The notes beneath the pieces were generated by a model. That model was not told the origin of the DNA. It saw only the letters and a program-made list of their open reading frames with translations, and did not search any database. Shown here piece after piece: positions 22,071-32,490 of a DNA stretch of 64,000 nucleotides. The DNA comes from Myotis daubentonii (taxonomy: Eukaryota > Chordata > Mammalia > Chiroptera > Vespertilionidae): NCBI RefSeq assembly GCF_963259705.1, contig NC_081841.1, positions 120,041,033-120,105,032 of the forward strand, given 5' to 3'. Both the position numbers and the translations under genes were made by a program. Position 1 is the stretch's first letter, and every line of letters begins with the position of its first letter.

Positions 22071-22970
22071 GAAATAGAAGGAGAAATGATACTTTAAACA
22101 ATTGGATTGTAAGTGAAGAAGAGAAGGCTTTCAAATGCTATAGGTACTCTAGTCTTTGCATTAAATGCTTAAATAAATAACAATTGTGCCTACACATTGG
22201 TTAAACTCACCGATGATGTACATTCACCAATAATGAACAAATAGATTGTGGGTATATTAGCTTCAACATCCTCTTCATCCTAAGGGGTTGTTTACTTAGT
22301 ATAAATTTGGCTTTCAATAGTTGTATAGAAAGGATGTTCAACAAATAAATGCTAACCCTGAGTGCAAAAAAGCAAACATAGACAGTTTCTTGATTATCCA
22401 ACTAATAGACACCATTTTTATGTGCAAATAGCTGTAAATAAGAACTGTAGTGATCAGCTAACACTAAGGGGAGGTGTCAAATAAATGTTATCATTCATGG
22501 AAATGAAGTAGCAAATCAGGAAAAGCTTTTGGGTAACAATTTCAATAGACCCAAGCCCAAGAAAGTTGTTCAGAGTTGACATTTTTCTCTTGACAGTTAA
22601 AATGTTTTTTATCATTAACTGTAGAAATCTCAGATTCCAGGAACATAAGAATAACTTAAGACCACACACACACCACTCCAGTGAGCAAACAAAAAGGGGG
22701 GGGGGGAATCATCTATAATTCCACAATCAGGAGTCAACTGCTATGAAGACTTCAACATATGTCCTTCCAGTGTTTAATAAAAATGGATTATCCCATAATT
22801 ACATACATTCAAGACATTCAACTAATATTTATTGATCCCTCTAAGTGAAGGAGATAAACATATTAGTAAAACAAGAGATAAAAATCCCTTTCTCATGAAG
22901 ACTATCTTTGCTTGAAGGATATATTCTATGAACATAATTTTTAAAGGTATTAATTGTATTTCTTTGAACT
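22071..22970. other. Non-genic DNA, nothing recognised
   Basis: AT-rich sequence with a run of nine or ten G near 22700. No supported gene or named repeat. Confidence 0.4.
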
Positions 22971-23338
22971 TCAGACAACATCAGTTATTTATTACTGCAT
23001 AATAAAACACATCAAAGTGAAAACAATTTAGGTCACTATTCTGTGGTTCAATAATTTTGTCTGGGCTCAGCCTGGTGGTTCTTCTGTTGTCAGCTGCCTA
23101 TCATCTAGGCAGCTCTGCTTCTGTGGTTTCTGACTGTCAGTTGGGACAATGGAGGCAACTGGGTCATCTGTCTCTCATCATCCAGCAGTCTAGCTTGGGG
23201 TTGTTCACCTGGCAGAGGCAAATTTTCAGGAGAAAAAGCTCAGACATACACAAGGCCTCTCAAGGACCAAGTTCAGAACTGACACATTAGTCCTTTCACC
23301 ATACATTGATCACATAAGTTTCAATACCTGGCAACTTT
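22971..23338 (-). repeat. Ancient MaLR-type LTR fragment, antisense
   Basis: ATTACTGCATAATAAAACAC, CTATTCTGTGGTTCAATAATTT, TGGGCTCAGCCTGGTGGTTC and TCTTCTG...CAGCAGTCTAGC follow the order of a mammalian MLT1-type LTR read in reverse. Subfamily not assigned. Confidence 0.45.
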
Positions 23339-23382
23339 TAAGGAAGGAGCAACATAATCACATTAGAAAGAAGGATGGATAC

Positions 23383-23399
23383 AAAGAATAGAATATGTA
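23383..23399. repeat. Left 17-bp target-site duplication of L1
   Basis: AAAGAATAGAATATGTA, repeated with one mismatch (C for A) at 28590-28606, directly after the L1 A-rich tail. This defines the L1 body as 23400-28589. Confidence 0.9.
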
Positions 23400-23439
23400 G
23401 AGGAGCTGCTGCCAATTGAGGAACAGCTGCTACCAAAAC

Positions 23440-24440
23440 CGCCCGAGGAGCAAGCGCAGCCCGAGGAGCCACAGCCACCCAAGGAGCAGCTCCTGAACGA
23501 CTCAACATCTAGATCTGTTGGTGCGATCAAACACGGGTAGACAAAGAAACCCCCAAAGGAAAGAAGAGGAGGACTCGCCAGAAAAGCAGCTAAGTGAAAC
23601 AGAGGCATGCAGCATGTCAGAAAAAGAATTCAGATAAAGGGTGGTATACTACATAAACTGGATGGAGGAAAAAATCAACAACTTATGCAAGAATCAAGAA
23701 GAAACAGATGAAAAAAATCAACTTATGTAAGAATCAAAAAGAAATGGATGAAAAAAATCAATAACTTATGTAAGAACCAAGAAGAAATAGAGAGATATAG
23801 CTGCAATAAAAAATACCATGGCAAGTTTCAACAGTAGACTAGGAGAAGCGGAGGACGGAATTAATGAATTAGAAGACAGGGAAACAAAACACACCCAAAC
23901 TGAACTGCAATTGGAGAAAAAAATGAAAAGACAGGAGGAGAGCCCAAGGGAGCTATGGGACAACATGAAACAAAACAACATATGAGTAATAGGGGTGGCA
24001 GAACAACAGAAAGAGGAACAAGGGTTAGAAAAACTATTGAAAGAAATAATATCAGAAAACTTCCCTGAGGTGGGGAAGAAAAAAGTCACACAAGCAAAGA
24101 GAGTCCCAAACAAGGTGAACCCAAAAAGACCCACGCCAAGACACATTGTAATTACCATTGCAAATGTTCAGGACAAAGAGAGAATCTTAAAGGCTGCAAG
24201 AGAAAGATGTAAAGTTACATACAAGGGATCTCCCATTAGTTTATCAAATGATTTCTCAACAGAAACACATCAGGCCAGAAAAGAATGGATGGAAATTTAC
24301 AAAGTGATGCAAAGCAAAGGACTGAATCCAAGGATATTCTATCCAGCAAGGCTATCATTCAGAATTGAAGGGGAAATAAGAAGCTTCACAGACAAAAAAA
24401 AAAAGGTTAAGGGAGTTTATCACCACCAAGCCAGCAATGC
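23440..24440 (+). pseudogene. L1 ORF1 protein (RNA-binding chaperone), disrupted
   Basis: ORF1p forms a trimer that coats L1 RNA in the cytoplasm. The 5' part is readable only with stops (in-frame stop after SMSEKEFR near 23635). It is followed by a coiled-coil section in which a 14-residue, 42-bp segment (NLCKNQEE-like) is present three times (23668-23790) with further stops. From 23995 the frame is open. It encodes the RRM-like domain (RHIVITIANVQDKERILKAA region) and the C-terminal domain, with the family phrase YPARLSFRIEGEIRSF near residues 115-130. The family stop position is passed by frame slippage near an A-run at 24395. Non-functional. Confidence 0.85.
23668..23790 (+). repeat. Triplicated 42-bp coiled-coil segment in L1 ORF1
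   Basis: Three consecutive units, each GAAAAAA(A)TCAA(C/T)...ACTTATG(C/T)AAGAA(T/C)CAA, about 42 bp or two heptads. Copies 2 and 3 contain TAA stops where copy 1 has CAA (ATGCAA vs ATGTAA). Confidence 0.75.
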
Positions 24441-24540
24441 AAGAAATGCTAAAGGGACTGGTGTAAAAGGAAGAAATAAAAAGCTCAGAAAGAAAACAGG
24501 CACACAAAAAAGAAATGGCTACAAACAAGTACCTTTCAAT

Positions 24541-25690
24541 AATAACTTTAAACGTAAATGGACTAAATGCTCCAATCAAAAGATATTGAGTGGCTGAATG
24601 GATAAAAAGACATGACCCATATAATTGCTGTCTACAAGAGACCCACCTCAGAATAAGGGACTCACACAGACTGAAAGTAAAGGGATGGAAAAATATCTTT
24701 CAGGCAAATGGAAAGGAAAAAAATCTGGGGTAGCAATACTTATCTCAGACAAAATAGACATCAAAGTGAAATCATAACAAGAGATAAGGAAGGCCACTTC
24801 ATAATACTAAAGTGATCAATACAACAAGAAGATATAACCCTGATAAACATATATGCACGCAATGCAGGAGCACCCAAATACTTAAAAAATCTCTTTGAAA
24901 ATATCAAGGGAGAGATCGACAACAATACAATCATAGTAGGGGACTTTAATTCACCACTGACATCACTGGATAAATCCTCTAGACAAAAAATCAGCAAAGA
25001 AACAGCAATCCTCAATGACTCACTAGATCAGATGGACTTAATTGACATCTTTAGAACATTTCACCCCAAAGCCACAGAATATACGTTCTTCTCAAGTGTA
25101 CATGGGACATTTTCAAAAATAAACCACAAGCAAAGTCTCCCCAAATTCAAGAAGACTGAAATCATACCAAGCACCTTCTCAGATCACAATGGCATCACTT
25201 TAGAAACAAACTACAATAAAAACAACTCAAAATACTCAAACACTTGGAAGCTGAATAGCATGTTATTAAATATTGATTGGGTTACCAATGAGATCAAAGA
25301 AGAAATTAAAAATTAAAAATTTCCTGGAAACTAATGACAATGAAAACACAACAATCCAAAACCTTTGGGACACAATGAAAGCAGTCCTGAGAGGGAAGTT
25401 TATAACTCTACAGGCCTACCTCAAAAAACAAGAAAAAATGGTAGCAAATCATCTAACTCTACATCTCAAAGAATTAGAAAGAGAGCAACAAGAAAAGCCC
25501 AGAGTGAGCAGAAGGAAGGAGATAATAAAGATCAGAGCAGAAATAAATGACATAGAGAAGAAAAAAAATATCCTTTGAAAGGATAAACAAGATTGACAAA
25601 CCTCTAGCCAGGCTCACCACGAAGCAAAGAGAGAGGACCCAAAAAAACAAAATCAGAAATGATAGAGGTGAAATAACAACAGACCCCACA
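24541..25690 (+). pseudogene. L1 ORF2 endonuclease domain and linker, frameshifted
   Basis: An apurinic/apyrimidinic-like endonuclease nicks target DNA at TT|AAAA. The start of the domain is recognisable as LNVNGLNAPIKR in a frame overlapping the end of the ORF1 frame. CLQETHLR follows (catalytic Glu), and the later GDFNSPL-like segment sits near 24940. Several frame changes occur (about 24590, 24770, 25020, 25315) with a stop in IKN* at 25316. The 25032-25316 and 25273-25578 frames are pieces of this domain and the linker to RT. No longer translatable as one protein. Confidence 0.85.
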
Positions 25691-25699
25691 GAAATACAA

Positions 25700-27181
25700 A
25701 TGATTGTTAAAAAATACTATGGACAACTCTACTCCAACAAACTAGACAACCTGGAGGAAATGGACATATTCCTAGAAAAACACAACATTCGAAAACTCAA
25801 TCAGGAAGAATCTAAAAATGTCAACAGGCCAATAACTATGGAAGAAATTGAAGCAGTCATCAAAAAGCTTCCAGCAAACAAAAGCCCAGGACCAGATGGC
25901 TTCACAGGGGAGTTTTACCAAACATTCAAGGAAGAACTAAAACCTATCCTCCTCAGACTACTACAAAAAATCCAAGAGGAAGGAACACTTCCAAGCTCAT
26001 TCTATGAAGCCAGCATCACCCTAATATCAAAACCAGGTAAAGACAACACAATGAAAGGGAATTACAGGCCAATATCCCTCATAAACGTAGATGCCAAAAT
26101 CCTCAACAAAATCTTACCAAATCGGATCCAGCAGTACATCAGAAAGATCATACACCATGACCAAGTAGGGTTCATCCCAAGGATGCAAGGGTGGTACAAT
26201 ATCTGCAAATCAATAAACGTGATACGTCATATAAACAAACTGAAAGAAAAAAACCACACGGTCGTATCAATTGATGCAGAAAAAGCATTTGACAAAATCC
26301 AGTACCCATTTCTGATAAAAACTCTCAGCAAGGTGGGAGTAGAAGGATCATACCTTAACATAATAAAAGCCATATATGACAAACCCACAGCCAACATCAT
26401 ACTCAATGGACAAAAACTTACACCATGTCCCCTAAGAAAAGGAACAAGACAGGGATGCTCACTCTCACCACTCCTGTTCGACATAGTACTGGAAGTATTG
26501 GCTATTGCAATTAGACAAGAAGAAGAAATAAAAGGCCATCAAATTAGAAAAGAGGAAGTAAAACTGTCCTTATTCACTGATGACATGATATTATCCATAA
26601 AAAATCCTAAAGACTCCAGGAAAAAACTATTAGACTTAATAAATGAATTTGGAAATGTAGCAGGATACAAAATTAATGCCAAGAAATCTATGGCATTTCT
26701 ATATACCAATAGTGAACTTATAGAAAGAGAGACTAAAAAAGCAATTCCATTTACCATTGCACCAAAAAAATTAAGATACCTAGGAATAAACTTAACTAAA
26801 GAGGTAAAAGACCTCTACTCAGAAAACTACAGGACATTGAAAAAAGAGATAGAGGAAGATATAAACAGATGGAAGAACATACCATGTTCTTGGATTGGTA
26901 GAATCAACATCATCAAAATGTCCATACTACCCAAAGCAATCTATAAATTCAATGTACTTCCCATTAAAATACCAACGGCATATTTCACCGATCTAGAACG
27001 AACTCTCCAAAAATTCATTTGGAATAAAAAAAGACCCCAAATCGCTGCAGCAATCCTGAGAAAGAAGAACAAAGTAGGTGGGATCTCAATACCAGATATC
27101 AAGCTGTATTACAAAGCCACTGTTCTCAAAACTGCCTGGTACTGGCACAAGAACAGACAGACATATAGATCAATGGAATAG
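25700..27181 (+). pseudogene. L1 ORF2 reverse transcriptase segment (open for 493 codons)
   Basis: Longest open frame in the window. RT fingers/palm: [19 protein letters not shown] (residues about 57-75), SKPGKD...[18 protein letters not shown] (110-138), [13 protein letters not shown] (190-202), the [14 protein letters not shown] block (250-264) and the active-site loop at residues 292-295. That loop reads FTDD rather than the usual FADD. Both catalytic aspartates are present. The frame ends at 27181 at a TAG in the region preceding the ORF2 C-terminal domain, which continues in another frame (27078-27629). A methionine start here is internal; it is a fragment of ORF2, not a gene. Confidence 0.9.
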
Positions 27182-28110
27182 AATAGAGATCCCAGATATC
27201 GACCCGAACCAATATGCTCAATTAATATTTGACAAAGGAGGCAAGAACATACAATGGAGTCAAGGCAGTCTCTTCAATAAATGGTGTTGGGAAAATTGGA
27301 CAGATACATGTAAAAAAATGAAACTAGATGATCAACTTACACCATACACAAAAATAAAACTCAAAATGGATAAAGAACTTAAATGTACGACACGACAGGA
27401 AACCATAAAAATACTAGAGGAATCCAAAGGCAACAAAATCTCAGACATATGCCGAAGCAATTTCTCCACTGATACAGCTCCTAGGGTATTGGAAACTAAA
27501 GAGAAAATAAACAAATGGGACTACATCGAAATAAAAAGCTTCTGCACAGCAAAAGAAACCATCAACAAAACTACAAGAAAGCCCACTATGTGGGAGAACA
27601 TATTTGCCACTGATAAGGGTTATCACTGATAAGGGTTTAATCTCCAACATTTATAGGGAACTCATTCAACTTAACAAAAGGAAGATAAACAATCCAATCA
27701 AAAAATGGGCATAGGACCTAAATAGACACGTTTCAAAAGAGGACATTCAGAAAGCCAAGAGACATATGAAAACATGCTCAAAGTCACTAATCATCCGAGA
27801 AAAACAAATCAAACCAACAATGAGGTACCATCTCACACCTGTCAGAATGGCTATCATCAACAAATCAACAAATGACAAGTGCTGGTGAGGATGTGGAGAA
27901 AAAGGAACACTTGTGCACTGCTGGTGGGAATGCAGACTGGTGCAGCCAATGTGGAAGACAGTATGGAGTTTCCTCAAAAAACTAAAAATGGAACTCCCAT
28001 TTGACCCATGATTCCACTTCTAGGAATATATCCCAAGAAATCAGAAACACCAATCAGAAAGGATATATGCACCCCTGTATTCACAGCAGCACAATTCACC
28101 ATAGCTAAGA
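27182..28110 (+). pseudogene. L1 ORF2 C-terminal region, broken
   Basis: Continuation of ORF2 in shifted frames: [20 protein letters not shown] (27151 on), [30 protein letters not shown]. After about 27645 there are more stops and slips through the segment equivalent to the C-terminal zinc-knuckle region (GHWWECKLVQPLW-like at 27900-27970). A duplicated ACTGATAAGGGTT occurs at 27610-27637. Confidence 0.85.
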
Positions 28111-28392
28111 TCTGGAAACAGCCTAAGTGCCCATCAGTAGATGAATGGATTAGAAAACCATGGTACATCTACACGATGGAATACTATGCTGCTATAAAAA
28201 AGAAGAAATTCTTACCATTTGCGACAGCATGGATGGAACTGGAATGCATTATGTTAAGTGAAATAAGCCAGTCAATGAAAGAAAAATACCACATGATCAC
28301 ACTCATTCATGGATAATTAAAACCATTATAAACTGATGAGCAAAAATAGATACAGAGGCAGAGCAACATTGAACAGACTGTCAAACTACAGC

Positions 28393-28427
28393 GGGAAGGC
28401 TGGGGAGGGTTGGGGGAGGGTTGGGGG
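28393..28427 (+). repeat. G-rich tract in L1 3' UTR, G-quadruplex-like
   Basis: Five or more runs of at least three G within 35 bases (GGGAAGG, TGGGGAGGG, TTGGGGGAGGG, TTGGGGG). A G-rich polypurine tract in the 3' UTR is a known L1 feature. Confidence 0.7.
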
Positions 28428-28606
28428 TAAGTGATCAACCGAAGGACTTGTATGCATGCATATGAGCATAACCCATGGACACAAAACACTGGGGGGGCAT
28501 GGGAGGCTAGGGGAAGGTCAAGGGGAGAAAAGAAAGGAGACATATATAATATTCTTTGTAATACTTTAAGCAATAAAACAATAATAAAAAAAGAATAGCA
28601 TATGTA

Positions 28607-29568
28607 CAATCATTTTTTGAAGCAGTGCATCATATTATCAACTGTAAGCTGCACCATAATTCTATGCACCACTATAAAAGAAAAGAAAGCTGCTAATTGG
28701 AAGACATAGTGATTATCAGTTGCATCTCAATATTAAAGATGGATAACTATAGAAAATATGCACCATAAATCAATGAAATATGCTAGTTAGAAAATCATAA
28801 GTGCCATGGGAAAAACGTAAGACCTGGCAGTAGGAAGACAAGGTGCAGTTTTGAATGAGACAGCCTTCAATGGGAGGTCTGAGGAAATACTGCAAGCAGT
28901 TAGGGTGTGGTTATGCAGATATCTGGGATCAGCCACTGGAACAGCCCTTAAGTGAGAGTTGCCTGGTGTGTTCAAGAATTGAGAAGTGTGTCTTGGGTGG
29001 ACAAAGCTGGAGGGGATCAGGAGGAGCGAGGGGGAGCAGGAAGATATAGAATCCAGAAAGTCTGAAAGGCTTTGTAGGGCATTTTTTTGTGTCTTGGACT
29101 CTGAGTAAGCTGTGAGCCAAGGAGTTCCACTTGTACTTCCTTAACAGGGCACTCTGCTGCTGTGCTGAGAATAACTTGTGAGGCATAACAGCAAGAAGAC
29201 CAAAGGGAAGTTTATTGGGTTAATCCAGCTTTGAAATGGTGGGGGCTTTCACTAGGGCACTAGTGACTCAGGTGAGGCTGATATTGTCAGTACACTTTGA
29301 AGGTAGGGGTCAAAAAATTTCCTGATAGGTTGTATGTGGGCTGTTGCAATCAAAGATGACTCCAAAGTTTTTCCTGAACAATTGGGAAAAAAGTGTTTCC
29401 ATTTGCTGTGGTAGTGGCTATGTACAGCATGTTTGGCGAATGTACAGAGATCAGGACTTCATATTTTTTAAATAGACAAGATTAATTTTTGTCTATTAAT
29501 TATCCAAGTGTATTTTAACCTTCTTATTTAAAATGTCATGAGTATCATGCTTGTCATTCAGTATTACT
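28607..29568. other. Non-genic DNA, antisense ancient repeat at 29230-29410
   Basis: From 29230 the sequence (GTGACTCAGGTGAGGCTGAT, AATCAAAGATGACTCCAAAG, TTTTTCCTGAACAATTGGG) belongs to the same unnamed old family as 18200-18730. The rest is unassigned. Confidence 0.35.
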
Positions 29569-29579
29569 CTACACCACCT

Positions 29580-29623
29580 ATTTTTTTTTTAATCCTCACC
29601 TGGGGATATGTTTATTGACTTTT

Positions 29624-29692
<69 letters not shown>

Positions 29693-29797
29693 TCTATGTG
29701 ACAAAGAAACAAGGATTTGTTGCCACCTGTACACATCCTGACTGGGAATCAAACCTGCAACCTTTGGCATATGGAATGACCTCCAACTTGGCCAGGG
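29580..29797 (-). mobile_element. Ves-type SINE with expanded (GA)n
   Basis: The minus strand begins GCCCTGGCCAAGTTGGAGG. B-box-like GGTTTGATTCC lies in the middle, and the tail contains an expanded GA repeat (29623-29690). Flanked by CTACACCACCT at 29569-29579 and 29798-29808. Confidence 0.9.
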
Positions 29798-29811
29798 CTA
29801 CACCACCTTCT

Positions 29812-30110
29812 AAAACAGCCATACATTATTCCTTCTATGGATGTGCCATGATCTTTTCAATCATTTTCTACTGAAGAACATTTAGATGTTTCCAGTGTTT
29901 TATGATAAGGTTTCAGTGAATATCCTCATAGCTAAATCTTTGTGCAGACCAACTATTTTCTTAGCATAAATTTCTCAAATTGCAATTTCTGGGACAGAGA
30001 GTTTTTATATTTTTAATTGTTTGACCCATGTGGAAAAATTGCCCTCTAGAGAAGCTGTACCAATTAATGTTCCTACCACAATAAATAACTGTTTTCTTGC
30101 ACCATTGTTT
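29812..30110 (-). repeat. Old L1 fragment, antisense
   Basis: TTTAGATGTTTCCAGTGTTTTATGAT, AGCATAAATTTCTCAAATTGC, AAAAATTGCCCTCTAGAGAAGC and TGTACCAATTAATGTTCCTACCA follow the reversed 3' ORF2 order of ancient mammalian L1. Confidence 0.65.
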
Positions 30111-31108
30111 AAGTAAGGGCATTTTTATAATCAGAGAATCAGATTAGAGAAAATATTTCATGATGTGAAAATAATTTTACTCAACACAACAAACATTGAT
30201 AGAAGGAACACCTTCTATCAATCAGACATAGGCTCCATGCCTTCACAAGCATTACCTCATTGGACTCTCACAATTATGCTAAGTAGTTATTAAGGAATGA
30301 GCCCAGAATCAAAAGAGCAGTGACAACTCAGGATATAAATTAAAGATCCAATGGTTTGTGTACTGAATAGCAGCCACAAACCTAAATGCATTTGGATTCA
30401 CTAAGAGTCACAGAACACCCTTGGGGGATAGGGCAGGCTAGAACAAAGGTTAGAGACAAACACAAATCCACAACAGCTCCATTACTCCTGGGGCAGACAA
30501 ACCAACAAGCAAAACATCAGAGTGTGAAGAAGAAAAGGATCAAGATACAGGAGAAAGGTTCATTTTTGTGAGCACTGACAGGTAAATGCTGTTGAATCAG
30601 AAAGAAATTAGCAGTTCAGGGAGCTAAGAAGAAAGCCTGCACATTCCCCTCAAAGAAAATAAACAAGAGTTTAAAGGCACATCCAATGTCTTCCCACAAT
30701 TGCAGAGAAGAGAAGAAACAAGACAACTGGCCAGGAAATACACACTATGTGGTGAATGGAAATCACGCTATAACCAAGGCCATGGAAACTAGGCCCACGA
30801 GGCCTGGTGATTAGATAGCCAGGGCTAATCCCCCAGCTGGGAGGAATCAGAGAGGAAGAAGGAGGTGTGCCTATAGATGTAAAAATAAAGCATTACACTT
30901 AAAGTAAAGGCATTTTCAGAAGGCCTTCAAAGGGCAAATGTAACAATGTGATAAGAGCACATTGCCAGGCACTTTCAGGTCTAGAATACATTGTATTTGG
31001 GCAAAGGGGGTGGATGAGGCAAGAGTGAAATATGCTATTATATGGTAACAGTTAAGTAAAGAGTAACATTATGAGAGGCAGATAGAGATAGTAAAGAAAG
31101 GTATAAAT
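30111..31108. other. Non-genic DNA, nothing firm
   Basis: A weak MIR-like phrase (CACAAGCATTACCTCATTGGACTCTCACAA) near 30243. No supported gene. Confidence 0.35.
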
Positions 31109-31118
31109 TCTGCTTCAT

Positions 31119-31346
31119 GCCCTGGCTGGGTGGCTCAATTGATTGGTGTGTCATCCTGTACACCAAAAGGTTGTTGTGGGTTCAATTCCAGATCACGACA
31201 GATACCTGGCCTGAGGGTTCAGTTGCTAGTCAGGGTATGTACGGGAGGCAACTGATCAATGTTTCTTACACCCATGTTTCTCTCTCTCCCTTCCTTTCTC
31301 TCTAAAAATCAATAAAAACATGCCCTTAGTGAGGATTTTAAAAAAA
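31119..31346 (+). mobile_element. Ves-type SINE, plus strand
   Basis: Starts GCCCTGGCTGGGTGGCTCAA, followed by TTGATTGGTGTGTCATCCTG and the B-box GGTTCAATTCC, then a pyrimidine-rich CTCTCTCTCCC region and AATCAATAAAAACATG tail. Flanking 10-bp duplication TC(T/C)GCTTCAT at 31109-31118 and 31347-31356 (one mismatch). Confidence 0.95.
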
Positions 31347-31654
31347 TCCGCTTCATCACGTCAGACACCTCAGGCTCAACTGGATAAGAACAGGGCTCTT
31401 GGTCTAATGGTCTTCTCGGGCCTATGGTTTTAACCTCTCTGCTGTACTTCCTTCAGGTTTGCACACTGGTGTGAACATAAGTTTTTCCTGCCTCCATTCT
31501 TACTGGACACCAGGCTTACTGCCATGGCACAGCATCTTCTGGCCTTGACCTTGTGATTTCCTTCTTTCTTCCTAGTAATAATCCTCAGCTTTGAATCTTG
31601 GGTATTTAAGTGCATCTCAGCCCGGCATCTGGCCCAGTGGCAATTAGCCATTGT

Positions 31655-31800
31655 AGTTTTAAATTGAAATGACATTCATATAACACAAAATTAACTACTT
31701 TGAAGTATACCATTCAGTAGCATTTAGTACATTCGCAATGTTGTACAACCACTACCCCTATCTAGTTCCAAAATGGCAATTAGCTTTTCCTGAGTTTAGT
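31655..31800 (-). repeat. L1 3'-UTR fragment, antisense
   Basis: AATTAACTACTTTGAAGTATACC, ATTCAGTAGCATTTAGTACATTC and GCAATGTTGTACAACCACTACC are the reversed tail of an old L1M-type element. Confidence 0.65.
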
Positions 31801-31851
31801 AGCTATAACAGCTATTTGCTATCTTGAGCCCTCTGTTGTTACATGAGTTCA

Positions 31852-32490
31852 TCCTATCTAATAAAAGAGAAATATGGTAATCAGTGTATGTCTGCTACCC
31901 TTCCCATTAGCTAATCAGGGCGATATGCAAATTAACTACCAGCCAAGATGGCGGCCAGCAGCCAGGCTACTGACACAAACAGGAGGCTTGCTTGCTTCGT
32001 TGACGGAGGACTCCAATGTTCCCCGCCTGCTGCTGCTGGGCTCTGAGCTGCTAAGAAACATTGTTACAAATATAGAAGCTAAACAAAACCCCAGAAACCT
32101 GTTTTCAGTCAGCCAGGATCTCAGAGCTGGAGTCGCAAAGAAGTTTCAAATACAGAAAGTAAACAAAGCCAGAAAGCTGCTTTCAGCAGCGAGGTCTCAC
32201 AGCTAAAGCGGGCTCTCAGCTCCAGTGACAGCCATAAATCCAAGAATAAAAGGAAAAAAGGAGCGGTTGGGAGCTTCAGTCACCCGCCAGCCTGAAAACA
32301 GCCCTCTTCCCTCACCCAGGCTGGCCAGGCACCCCAGTGGGGACCCCCACCCTGAAGGGGGTGTAACCAGATGCAAACAGCCATCATCGCCTCATCCAGG
32401 CTGGCCAGGCACCCAAGCGGGACCCCCACCCTGATCCAGGACACCCTTCAGGGCAAACCAGCTAGCCCCCACCCGTGCACTAGGCCTCTA
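31852..32490 (+). mobile_element. HeliBat-type Helitron, first of a three-element array
   Basis: Starts TCCTATCTAATAAAAGAG, then GCTAATCAGGGCGATATGCA; ends CCGTGCACTAGGCCTCTA. 639 bp. Contains the GGCCAGGCACCC(C/A)A-type ~80-bp unit, in the opposite sense to the Helitrons at 13433 and 57365. Its 3' end directly meets the 5' end of the next Helitron. Confidence 0.85.

Larger units (their letters stand above)
23400..28589 (+). mobile_element. LINE-1, ~5.2 kb, 5'-truncated, both ORFs broken
   Basis: Order: short ORF1 5' remnant, ORF1 coiled coil, RRM/CTD (23995-24440), ORF2 endonuclease (from about 24541), reverse transcriptase (25700-27181), ORF2 C-terminal region (to about 28110), 3' UTR with a G-rich tract, and an A-rich tail with AATAAAACAATAATAAAA. 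The 17-bp duplication shows insertion by target-primed reverse transcription. Stops and frameshifts in both ORFs make it dead. Confidence 0.95.

Noticed and set aside
23363..23608. Serine/cysteine-rich minus frame
   Set aside because: Antisense of the L1 5' end; no independent support.
23766..24158. 130-codon minus frame
   Set aside because: Antisense shadow of the L1 ORF1 region.
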